Positions 11,967 through 21,245 of a stretch of 23,530 nt of DNA are shown in pieces. The stretch lies in assembly GCA_001598975.1 (NCBI GenBank), contig BBXU01000922.1, positions 1 through 23,530 on the forward strand, in the 5' to 3' direction. The stretch is from Parachlorella kessleri (taxonomy: Eukaryota > Chlorophyta > Trebouxiophyceae > Chlorellales > Chlorellaceae). The notes under the pieces are model-generated. The model ran no database searches and had not been told where the DNA came from. It saw only the letters and a program-made list of their open reading frames with translations. The translations under genes were made by a program, and so were the position numbers. How positions within the stretch are numbered: position 1 is the stretch's first letter; each line of letters opens with the position of its first letter.

Positions 11967-14298
11967 TTATGCGGCCAACCCTTGCATGGCAGCACCCTCG
12001 CTGTTGCTCCCTTGCAAGGGGGAAGCAGGACCTGCCGCACTGTGTGCCTGCAAAAACGTGGCTACCACCTCTACTAGTTTCTCAGGCTGCTCTAGATGGA
12101 TGCAGTGTCCACACTGCTCGATCCACTCCAGCCGGGCATCAGGCAGCGTATCCAAGAAGCGCTGGGCGTTCTTGGGGTCTAGGATTTCATCATTGCGGCC
12201 CCAAACCACCAATGTTGGCACTTTGACCTGCGAACATGCCGATAGAGCAGAGACGCCAGTGGTGACCGTGCTTGAGAAAGCTAATTCGGATCCTCCTCCC
12301 AACCCTTTGAGAGGGTGGTCTGGTAGCTGCGGTGCAGAATCAGGAAGCCGTGAGAGTAGGTGGTTGCGCCTTTCAAGCCTTGCAAATTGTTGCTGCGTTG
12401 ACATGCGCTCTATGAAAATACACATGCCTGTGAGATGCGACCGCTGATGCTGTAGCCGCCGCTGCGCATGAACGCAATGTTGGCATTCATCCACCCTGCA
12501 GGCGCAAATGCACCAAGTCGCACACCTCATGGCGGCGAGGTCAGGCAAGCTGTGGTAATGCTGTTAGCACCCGGATGTCTACCGTGCGCATTCTATGGCA
12601 CTGGCTTGTAAGTCCTTGCAAACAACAGCAGCCTGCCCCTATTCCCTGCTGAGTTGCTCGCTCAATGCTGGAGGCTCAGGGAACTCACCTGGCAGGGAGG
12701 TGTGCAGCTGGCCTATTCGCCGCGCCTCCACAGTGGCTAGCCGCGGCTTGTCATGGTACGCCATTTGGTTGGCCATGTCGCGCAGCCAGTCAGATTGCAG
12801 CACCTGCGTGGCAGCTAAACTAACACCTGAAGCGGGCGACATGCCGCTTACCACCGGTTGTACTTCCCGATGTAGGCCCTTATTCAGGCGCAGCAGCATC
12901 AAGGACTCCGAGTCGTGTTGGGAGCAGTGAGTACAGAGTAGTAAGAGCCCTACCTTCACGCCAACCTCTTGCAAGTATCGAGGCAGCTTTGGCAGGACGC
13001 CAAGCCCATCGATAAACCCCTGCAGGTCAGCAGCGTTCCAACCGTTCGGCTGACCCTTGCCAGGCCAACTTCGCAACCCTTGTTCAACGCTTGACTCCTG
13101 GCAGCAGAACTTAGCTGGCGGCGAAGACTACCTAAGTTCAACCGCAATAAGCACACTTTCTAAAGGGCCAGTCTGTTTAGCACAGTGCCCAGGATATCAC
13201 TAAATCATCGCCTTCACATCGCAACCTCATAGTTGAAATCACCCTGGCACCTGTGGGGCGGCCAGCACAAGCTTGTCCACAGCTTCTGGGTAGTGCAGGG
13301 CAAAATCCATGGCCACAGTGCCTCCCAGGGAAGTGCCTAGCAGCACCATGGGCCGCTGCCCGACTACGTCACGCCAAATGGCATACAAGTGTTCCCGCTT
13401 CTGCTCTGGCCCTGCGCAAGGGTGGGAGACCGGCATAGATATTGACCATTGGAACACCTCCTTGGATGCCTTGCATGCTGCTCTGCCGTCCATACCCTGC
13501 TAATGGAGGGTGCCCAACTGGCAATTGTGGCACCTGCTGGGCAACCCCCGATTCCTGTCAGCAGGGGACCTCCAATCTCCACTACATACTGCATCCCACA
13601 CAGTCACTGAAGACGGTAGTTGCACATGCTGCTTTACCTATCAGAACGCCTGGGTTGCCGGCTGCGCCAACGTCTGTAAAGCCCCACCCAGCCAGGTCTA
13701 CTGCGTAAACATCACCGAGCTGGCTGAGCAGCGGGTACAGCCTCCGAAACTCCAGGTGGCTGCCGTCGAAGCCGTGCAGCAAGACGAAGGCAGGTCGGTC
13801 AGGGGTGGGCTGCTCAGGGCCCACCACGGCTGTGAGAGCTGTGCCAAGCTGGTCTACCTGCAAAGCAAGGCAGTTGGACATCAGCACACTCCGAGCCACG
13901 CGAAGTTATCCACATGGTGCCTTCGCAACTTGAGTGACATTATGAAGGGGCTATCTGCTTCAACATATCTATCAATATATCTCTACATCTATATCTACAT
14001 CTATCTAGCCGCATCACCTGAAGCTCTACCAAGCGAGACTGCTGCATAAGTTGAAGCGCCTCGGCCTCCTGTATGAGACTAGCCTGTTCCGGAGGAAAGG
14101 ACACACGCTGCCAAGCCTGCGTGTCAGTACACCAGCTACGGCTGCATATGGTGCCTGCAAGAACCGGCCCTGGCTCAAGTGCAAGGAGCAAAGGTATCCC
14201 AATACCTTGCAGCGCACATGCCTCCCCTCAGCCCTAGAAGGCAACTTGCAGCTCCGCCATGCCGTGGTAGGAGAGGGACGCAGCAACATGAGCTGCAT
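11967..14298 (-). CDS. Alpha/beta hydrolase fold protein, plant plastid type, 8 exons
   Basis: Exons 14298-14206, 14116-14018, 13857-13638, 13411-13251, 13019-12954, 12803-12689, 12495-12428 and 12227-11967 give 360 codons plus TAA with consistent phases. The nucleophile elbow is GTSLGG (Ser165), the acid is Asp287 in WGRNDEILDP, and the base is His315 in QCGHCIHLEQPE. An oxyanion-side HGFDGS motif lies at 92-97. The block AQGFIDG-like PQGFIDGLG, then NQMAYHD, GQLHTSLPGW and FMRSGGYSISGRI, is the cap arrangement of land-plant plastid hydrolases that carry HGFDSS. The N-terminal 31 residues (exon 1) are Arg/Ser-rich without acids until Glu24, like an organelle leader. Intron 7 appears to use a GC donor (12427-12426). 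The alternative is a GT at 12423 that would insert Ala-Cys; the family alignment disfavours it. The substrate is unknown; esterase or epoxide-hydrolase-like activity is possible. Confidence 0.9.
12228..12427 (-). other. Probable GC-AG intron (hydrolase intron 7)
   Basis: The donor is CAG followed by GCATGT and the acceptor is TTCGCAG. A GT four bases downstream (GTATTT) is also in phase but has poor exon-side consensus and adds two residues in a conserved block. Confidence 0.55.
13962..14008. repeat. AT-rich degenerate CTATAT/CTACAT repeat in hydrolase intron 2
   Basis: Irregular units of ATATCT and ATCTACATCT fill about 47 bp immediately downstream of the exon 2 donor in the transcript. Composition contrasts strongly with the GC-rich surroundings. 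Confidence 0.8.
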
Positions 14299-14675
14299 TG
14301 CGTTCAGGACCAACCTATACAAGCGGCGAGCCCCTTTAGCGGTAGTGCGAGGAATGACAAGACACCTCTTGCACCGGCCTAGCGATTGCTGACTATCATA
14401 CAGGGCCGGCAGGGCACTCTTTCCCAAAGGTGCGGTGCTAGTTCAGTACTATTGAAGCTCATTAATTTTGGATCGAAGGTGGACCATGTGGGGCCTACGG
14501 GGTGCCACCGAGATCACAAGACCCGCCAGCGCCTTCTCAGTAAACCCATGTCAACGAGCGGGTGACAGACAACAAACAGTTCGGGGATCTATCCGAAGAT
14601 TACAATTTGTTCACGAGATTGGGGTTGCGTTGCTGTCCTGACCCCGAACCCTGCTGCCCGGGTGTACCTAGGCTT
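14299..14675. promoter_or_regulatory. Divergent intergenic region between the hydrolase and COQ9 genes
   Basis: This 377-bp gap is the shortest head-to-head spacing in the window and must contain both promoters and both 5' UTRs. An AT-rich island (ATTAATTTT, ~14461-14469) is the only compositional landmark. No exon was supported. Confidence 0.5.
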
Positions 14676-16844
14676 ATGATCAGGATGCTCCTTGCATCGC
14701 GGTGCAACAGCGCTAGCAGAGTGCTGACTTTAGCGCTGCACCAGTGCCTAGCGGCTAAAGGCCTCGGCGACATACCTGGAAATTGGCGGCCTGGTGGCTG
14801 GCAAGGCACAGGCCTGATCCCTGCACAAGCGTTCCTGCTGCCACAGAGGACCTTCAGTCAGATGCCAGACGCACAGCGGATACTTCACAACACACCTCTG
14901 GCCCCTCAGCAGCAGCCGCAGCACAGTCAGATGCCTGACGCGGAACGGATCGTATACGGCACGCCACTGGGTTCAGTGCTGCAGCAACAGCAGCAGCAGC
15001 AGCAGCAGGAGGAGGAGGCCTTCGCAGAAGATGCATACCAGGAAGGCAGGGTAGAAGAGGAATATGCAGAGGAAATTTGTAGCCGGACTGAGGGGGATCC
15101 AGAGGTTGACGAGCAGAGGCTGCACCTCCTGGAGGCCTCACTCCAACACGTGGTGAGACTCAGCCTGGCCACTTCTTACCGCCACATGAAGTTGAAACAT
15201 CAGTTGGGAATGGCATACAGGTTTGTTTGTAATGTTACAGGAGGCATGCTGTTGGCACTAGACTTTACCTTGCCGACCTCCGGTAGACCTTATTGACAAT
15301 AAGCGCCTCCCTTTCTTTTTCTTGCAGGCGCAGCTGGGCTGGTCAGCGGCCGCGCTGGCGGCAGGAGCGGCGGACGTGGGGCTGTCCCCCTCATCAGCTG
15401 GTCTGCTGGCCAGGGGCGAAGCAGAGCTGGTAGAGGTGGGTAGCCGTACCTGCCGCCCATGCTGTCACATACGCGCTGCGCCAGTGCTGCAGGATTCCTA
15501 TGTAGCCACTGCATTGCCGGTTTCTTTCCGTTGGTCCTTTTCTGGTTTCCAGGATGGCAGATGCTGTCAGCACCTGCTGCGCAAGAGCAGGCATCACATG
15601 CACCTAGTGTACCACAGGTTCCCTCACACCTGCACGTGGCTTGCATGCTTTTTGAATGGCACCGAGCGACTGGCCCATCTTGCTCCTATTGCAGTACTTC
15701 AATGCTCGGTGCAACCATGACTTGGAGGAGAGGCTTAGAGCTATGGAGTCAGAGCTGGGTAGCATGAAGACTACAGAAAAAGTCAGGACCGGGGTGAAGT
15801 TGCGGCTGGAAATGAATGCACCATACATTAGTGAGTAGCACCCTGATACAATCAGCCTCTCTGCAGCTGGGCTCGACTGTTGCGGTCGATATTGCGAGGC
15901 GAGCTGCTGCGCGTAACTTGTTTGTCCAAGGTGCTACCGCTTTTCCACTACCAGTGGCCCCCAGCAACCTCTGTTGCTCGCATGGTTTCAGCCGCTGTAA
16001 GCTGTCAAGCTTAAGAATATATATGTAAATATATATGTCCCGCTCCTGCACTGGTGGAAGGCATTGTGTAGATATGTGGAGACCTGCACAATGACTTTCA
16101 CCCTCTGCCGTACCTGACTGCAGACAGTTGGGCTCAAGCCCTGAGCCTCCAAGCCCGCCCAGACTCGGCAGCGCGGGCGCTGCAGCAGCGTATGGACATC
16201 GCTGACATCATCTGGCATGCCGCTGGCGACAAGTCCACGGACTTTAACTGGTGGGCGGCGGCCTTCATGACAAGGAGGGTGAAGGGCACATTTGCCAGGG
16301 TATCAGAACTTCGGGGACGGAAGGGGTAGTCACTCTCTGTCCCCGGCGCGCCGCGTGGGTTGTATGCACTGGAGGTTGCGGAGGCTACTTTTCTAAAGCC
16401 TAGCCAGCCCTGTGACGTCCTGGCTGGCAGGCAACTAGGAGCGCTGCATATGCGTACTAGGTCAAAGCACATCACTGAACCTAGCCCTGCTCGTTGCAAC
16501 CCTTCAGCAGGAAAACACATGTCGGGCTTGCAGGCAGGCTGGCATTTACCCAACATGCCCTGCATTGCACGGCGCCTTCCCCCTTCCGTAGGTACACCAA
16601 GCGCACGCTGCTGCTGGGCGTCTACTCAGCCACGGAGCTGTACATGCTGACCGACTCCTCCCCCGGCTTTGCCGACACCTGGGCCGCCTTGGACCGGCGG
16701 CTGGCAGATGTGCTGCAGCTGGGCAGGGCGGTGAGGGGGGTGGCCTCCCTAGCGGAGGAGGCCGGCAGCCTGCTGGCACAGCTGGCGGGTGGGCTGAACC
16801 CCCAGCGGGGCGGCGGCGGCCGCAGCAGCGGTCCCAGCATCTGA
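14676..16844 (+). CDS. COQ9: COQ9, ubiquinone biosynthesis lipid-binding protein (mitochondrial), 5 exons
   Basis: Exons 14676-15152, 15328-15435, 15695-15830, 16124-16250 and 16592-16844 give 366 codons plus TGA. COQ9 binds isoprenoid lipids and presents coenzyme Q intermediates to COQ7 at the inner mitochondrial membrane. Family hallmarks are clear: GWSAAALAAGAADVGLSP (~163-180), RLEMNAPYI (~232-240), IWHAAGDKSTDFNWYTKR (~270-287), VYSATELYMLTDSSPGF (~293-309) and DTWAALDRR (~311-319). The start ATG at 14676 begins MIRMLLASRCNSASR, a basic, Ser-rich mitochondrial presequence; an in-frame GTG-initiated extension upstream was ignored. Residues 61-98 contain two copies of a 15-residue motif (SQMPDAQRILHNTPL and SQMPDAERIVYGTPL), followed by a poly-Gln run (~103-111) and an acidic stretch; acidic linkers before the COQ9 core are usual, the repeat is not. 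Splice sites are canonical, GTGAGA/GTGGGT/GTGAGT/GTGGGC with CAG or TAG acceptors. Confidence 0.95.
14856..14969 (+). repeat. Imperfect 45-bp coding repeat in COQ9
   Basis: Codons 61-75 and 84-98 encode two near-identical 15-residue units. Ten of fifteen residues match, and the five changes include conservative ones (Gln/Glu, Leu/Val). Confidence 0.85.
14979..15011 (+). repeat. CAG trinucleotide tract encoding poly-Gln in COQ9
   Basis: A run of CAG/CAA codons encodes nine Gln in a row, then GAG codons begin an acidic stretch. Length polymorphism is likely. Confidence 0.9.
16016..16038 (+). repeat. Two tandem AATATATATGT units in COQ9 intron 3
   Basis: Perfect 11-bp copies start at 16016 and 16028, a 12-bp period, within an otherwise mixed-composition intron. 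Confidence 0.9.
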
Positions 16845-17869
16845 CTTTTGCAGGCCTGTCTATGGTGGCAGTTGGGATGTTGGGCGTAAGGCACTTCTTA
16901 GCTGGGGTTGGAGGCACTCCAGGCCTTGCCAACTGCTGAAGAAAGGCAGCAGCAGACGAGGTGCTGCACCACGGAGGAGTGCAATCGGGGTACCTGTGTG
17001 GTACTTAGGTCGGGAGTCTGCTGGTGCAGCCGGCAACTGGGACCCCTTACAGGGAAGGGGAGCAGCAGTGGAAGGCTGTAAGCTTCTGTGTTTGTTCCAC
17101 ACGTTGCGGACAGGGTGTCTTGCTGGACGGGTTGGTTTTGTAATTGGGGGTACAAAAAGCACCACGATCCTGGTGTTGACAGCAGGCTGAGCTTGGGGGG
17201 TGCTGTTTGTTGATGTCAGCAGGCAGTGTGAACAGAGGAGAGGTTGAAATATACTGTAGTGACAAGGCTGGCTGTTAGCAGTGAGGGATCGTCCGCAAGT
17301 GTCACTGTCAGCTTGGTCATATGCGCTTGTGCCAACTTTGAGAACCTAGCCGTTTGTGAGTGGCGCAAGGGCGCATTTTGCTCTTCGCAAGAGGTCCAAA
17401 GCCTGCAGTTCTTCCTTGTATGCCCCCTGTGATTGTCTCATATGATATGTCTCATGATATTCATGTCTCATGGTGCCTTTGGACTACAAGACGAAGAAAT
17501 TGTTGGAGAATGAAGGTAGTCATTCCTCCAGGCTTTACCCACGTATAACATATTGTCTGCAAACTACCCTTGGAGCATTCGGATAAGGAGGTAGAAGAGT
17601 AGCAGTGCAGGGTTTTCCCCACCAATGCTGCACATTGTGGTGCCACCCACATGTATACTACAGACCTGGGAGCCAAAAATTTTGCAGGGATCGCCCAGTA
17701 ACATGGCATCCATCACAGCTGTACAACAAAATCCTCACCTCATGGAAGCAGTAGATGTAAGCATCAAAGCGGGGTGTAACAGGCGCATCCTGCACCCAGC
17801 CCTGTCAGTGCAGTTCACCTCTCACTTCCTGTTCGCACTACCTGCCACCCTTGCTAGTAACACTCAGTG
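16845..17869. other. Convergent intergenic region between COQ9 and the NYC1/NOL-like gene
   Basis: The 1025 bp between the two stop codons contain no exon I can support. They should comprise two 3' UTRs. Two TGTAA pentamers at 17077-17081 and 17139-17143 are possible COQ9 polyadenylation signals. Three copies of GTCTCAT lie at 17435, 17449 and 17465. Confidence 0.5.
17077..17143 (+). promoter_or_regulatory. Candidate COQ9 polyadenylation signals (two TGTAA motifs)
   Basis: TGTAA is the usual near-upstream poly(A) signal in chlorophyte algae. Copies occur at 17077-17081 and 17139-17143, 233 and 295 nt after the COQ9 stop. A pentamer is expected by chance at some frequency, and the same motif was not found at the ends of the NmrA-like or hydrolase genes, so support is weak. 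Confidence 0.3.
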
Positions 17870-20754
17870 TCAATACTGCTCCCTCACACCGTTGGTCTGG
17901 TACTTGTGCGTGCCGGCAGCAACCCTGTTGCCTTCCTTGTCAAAGAATCTGCCCCCGTTGACGATCTGCAGCAGCCAGGTTGGAGGTAGTTATGGTCGTT
18001 TCGTCCTAGGGGAATCATCCCAAGTTCCACAGCAGCCAATGTGCAGCAGTTGGGAGAGCGCCATCTGCAGGGTGTGACTGTGCTGCCATGTGGCCCATGT
18101 TAATTGCTGAAGCTTCTGTGTAGGTGAGATAAAACAAAAGGTCCAATGCCCCAGGCAGCCAGCATATTTTATCTTCTTCCACCCAACCTTGCCCTTGCAG
18201 AACCTATCATGCATGGGAATGGGGTGGACCGCCCTGGGTGCCCGTGGCACATCCAGCCAATCACAAAAGGTTACTTAGAAGTCAGGAAAGCCCCAGAGCA
18301 TACCTTGCATTTGATCTTGTCCGTACAGGTCTCCCCTACCTCTCGCCTGCTTACACTGCCTGCCGTCAATACCATTTTTTCAACGCCCTCGCACGCTGGC
18401 CTGCTGATCCCAGGTTTGCTAACCAGCAGGCTGCACTGCCTGCCGCCACCAATAAGCAAACACAACGCCACACGTCGTCCACTCCAGGCGCTGCCCTGTT
18501 GCCTCACCCTACCTGTGGCAGCCCCCACAGAACGCGCACGAAAGCATCGGCAGGGGACATGTAGTCCACGCTGCCCCCTGTGCCCTGCACCGCCCGGATG
18601 CGGGGCACCAGCGCTGCTGCCACGGTTTCCGGCTCCTCGGCCAGAGTGTTGAAGAAGCGGCGAGCTGCGACGGTGGAATCCTTGAGGAGCAGGTCTGTGA
18701 GCACCATGCCTGCAGCAGGGAGACTGAAGTTGCCTATTTAGCCGCATGCCTGCGGTAGCAAACGGGGATGGGGGGGAACGCTATGGGAGAAGGAGTGAGG
18801 TCTGCCAGCACCATGCCTCCAGCACGGAAGGGTGGATGCTTGGGGCAGGAATAAATGAAGCAGTACGGAGAATACCACTGGCGAAGTCTGCAGGGACAAG
18901 GCACCGCCCTGATTAATAGCAAATGGTGCTGGGTGAGAAGCCTTCACTAGCTTAGCGCTCTCATGGACTGCTTGCACAGCCTTCCTTCCATGAGAGGGTC
19001 TGCACATCAGAGTGAGTCAGTGTGCGCATCTGCAGCCTGTCAGTCCCATCAAGGGCAGGCAGCTTGCTTGCCTGGGGACAGGTTGTGGACTGCGATGCTG
19101 CACAGCCCTTCTTGCAGCAGCTCCTCTGCCAGGCTCTCGCTCAGCTGCTTGAGCGCCATCTTGGTCGCCTTGTGGGTGACTGCCGACTTGGAGAACTGCA
19201 GGCGCAAGGCAGGCTGGGGCGAGGCAGGTCTGGGGCGATGTATCACAACAGTGCTACCCGAACCCATGCAAGTAGCCTCGACGAGAGGGTCCTTGATGAA
19301 GCATTGAGCTGGCGTTGAATCTCCCAGGCGTTGGTTGAGAGTGAGTAACGGTTGCTGCTTCCCTATGCTGCCTTCCTAGTTTTGGGTTTGTGAACTGGCC
19401 ACCTTGTACCGGCAAGCCCCAATATGCCTTTGCTGTGGTGCAGGACCTGCCCCATGTACAAAGCGCACCTGGGCACCAAAGCTTGAGAACCCTAGGTTGA
19501 AGATATGATACTTTGGCTGCCGAGAGGCTGGCTGTGACCTCATGATGCGGATGGCCTCGCGTGAGCCTAGCAAGGACCCAACCACGTTGGTGCCCACCAC
19601 TCGCACAATCTCAAAGGGCTCCACATCTGCCAGCAGCCGCTTGGATGTGACTTCGCCTGTGAGGGGGAGTGTGTGTGTGTGTGGGGTTGGGGGGGGGGGG
19701 GGGGGGGGGGCACGGATCGTGGGAGTAGCGCACGCCGGGACAGTGCTGGAACTGAAGGTGGAAGCGAGAAGTGTTAAGCCAAGTAACGGAGGAGCATTAC
19801 GGGCCGGTTGCGGCCAAGCAATTCGCGGCAGGTTGGACCCATATGCACCTTGGGTACCAGGTCCCCAAGGATAGCACAAGATGTCATGTAGCTACCTACT
19901 GAACCAGGAGGAAGCTTTGAGAATGCACAATGCTGTGTGTGGTGCCCCGGCAGGCTCTGGAAATATCGATAAATTATGCACAGCAAGGACGCACCTGCAT
20001 TGTTGATCCAGACATCTACTGCACCCAGGCACTGTTGGGCAAACACCCCAAGGCGGGCCATGCTCTCGGGCTTGGAAACATCACACTGCAGCCCTTGCAC
20101 CCTACATCCAGCAGCACACAGCCATAAGAATACAGGTACCGCCCACGGAACCTCAGGATGCCTCGGTCATTCACAACTTGCATATTTGTATGGTTTAAAG
20201 TAATGAAGAAACCGTTGTCTACAATAGCAGAGCAGCACCCACCTATCCTTCCCAAAGTCTTGGTGCAGCATCTCAAGGGCTGCATGCAGCCTGCTTTCGC
20301 TTCGACCGCATATCACTACCCGGTCACCGGCCGAGAGGAACTCGCGGGCCATGGCGAAACCCACCCCCTTGGTCCCCCCTGTCTGCAACGGGATGGTCAC
20401 CATATACGTCGTAGTCGGCTCTTCAACAGCTAGAAGCATATGCATTGGGCCAGTAAGGGCTGCCATGTATCACTGACAGGCAAAGCAGGTACACGCCATG
20501 AAGGGTGATCTTACGATGACCACCCCTTTGCTGCCGCCCGTTGTGCTGCTCTTGGCCGCCTGGGACGCCACTTTGCTACATTCCAGGGCAGGCACCCTTT
20601 GAGGTTTCTTTCTCCTACTGCCTGCCACAAGCCGTGGGCCGTGGCTGGAGGCCTCAAGCCCTGCTACATGTTGTTTACGGGCGCGATGGAAGGAGGAGGG
20701 ACTAGCCAGGTACTGACGCCCTGTAAGTAAGCTAGGTATGAAGAAAGGTGACAT
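17870..20754 (-). CDS. Chlorophyll(ide) b reductase-like short-chain dehydrogenase (NYC1/NOL family), 7 exons, altered active site
   Basis: Exons 20754-20515, 20382-20243, 20101-19995, 19656-19469, 19195-19072, 18709-18513 and 17965-17870 give 363 codons plus TGA, close to plant NOL length. NYC1/NOL enzymes reduce chlorophyll b to 7-hydroxymethyl chlorophyll a in thylakoids. Residues 1-75 are basic and Ser-rich, like a plastid leader. Then come VVITGGTKGVGFAMAREFL (NADP loop, from ~78), CDVSKPES, WINNAG (~158-163), GTNVVGSLLGSREAI (~184-198), and the family signature HNLSPGMVLTDLLL (~262-275), with PETVAAALVPRIRAVQG and FFDKEGNRV near the end, which resemble NYC1. In the active site the YxxxK Tyr is His (His233, Lys237), and the Ser column appears to hold Phe222 with Ser220/221 beside it. 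It may therefore be a divergent or non-catalytic family member. Intron 5 uses a GC donor. It is divergent from the GAPDH gene. Confidence 0.87.
18690..18828 (-). repeat. Duplicated intron-exon junction of NYC1/NOL-like exon 6
   Basis: The ~31-bp segment 18690-18721, covering the acceptor and first codons (GMVLTDLL), is repeated with few changes at 18798-18828 within the intron. There it would read GMVLADL and then soon stop. The copy's acceptor is GGAG instead of GCAG. Confidence 0.75.
18710..19071 (-). other. GC-AG intron (NYC1/NOL-like intron 5)
   Basis: The exon ends CCCAG and the intron begins GCAAGC; the acceptor is CTGCAG at 18710. The join restores the highly conserved SPGMVLTDLLL, so this boundary is fixed by protein conservation. 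Confidence 0.85.
19669..19710. repeat. (GT)n plus 22-G homopolymer in an intron
   Basis: A GT microsatellite (19669-19683) is followed by a 22-G run (19689-19710). In the NYC1/NOL-like transcript it is poly-C and CA just before the exon 4 acceptor, where the polypyrimidine tract would be. Confidence 0.9.
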
Positions 20755-21245
20755 TTGGGGTAAGATAATGACTATACTGCGCGAGGCTCGCGTAGCGTAT
20801 CTGAAACGCAGCGTGGTTTGCCTGCTGGAGGCGCCAGGGGGCGCCAGAGCTTGTGGGGATCCCTGACAAGATGTCTGGAGGTGTCGTAGACCGCTTGATC
20901 CTCTCAATCCAAGTCAACGCTGCTGAGGGAACACAGGCAGCTGCGCAGAGGCCCAGGAGTACGCAAACCCTAACTGGGAAACTGGGGCCAAGGCGGGAAC
21001 GCAGCCCACACGCCCTACAGGTCTCCTTGCATCTCGCAGCGCACAGTATCGCACAGCCTCACTTTGTTTAGAGCCCACTACCTTCGTTAAATCAGCGACC
21101 GACAGGTAGGCTGTCTGCTGCAGTCACTCACGTGCGACAGTTTCACTCACTGCGATTGTACGTGATCAGGGCTTGCACACCTCAGTGAAGGGGTTCTGTA
21201 TGCCCTGTACTGCTAGCAGTGAAAGGGTTTGCCTTCCACGTGCAG
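20755..21245. promoter_or_regulatory. Divergent promoter region between the NYC1/NOL-like and GapC genes, with a G-box
   Basis: The 491 bp between opposite start codons hold a perfect CACGTG (21129-21134) about 110 bp before the GapC start, and a duplicated GGCGCCA around 20829-20845 near the other start. In plants CACGTG is bound by bZIP/bHLH factors and is common in light-regulated promoters. Whether it acts here is inference. Confidence 0.45.

Noticed and set aside
17625..18077. Plus-strand frame of 150 codons in the COQ9-NYC1/NOL gap
   Set aside because: It overlaps the last exon of the NYC1/NOL-like gene in antisense, and its product shows no recognisable domain.
21219..21245. GTG upstream of the GapC ATG as the start codon
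   Set aside because: Nuclear eukaryotic genes rarely initiate at GTG. The ATG at 21246 gives a good transit-peptide-like start.
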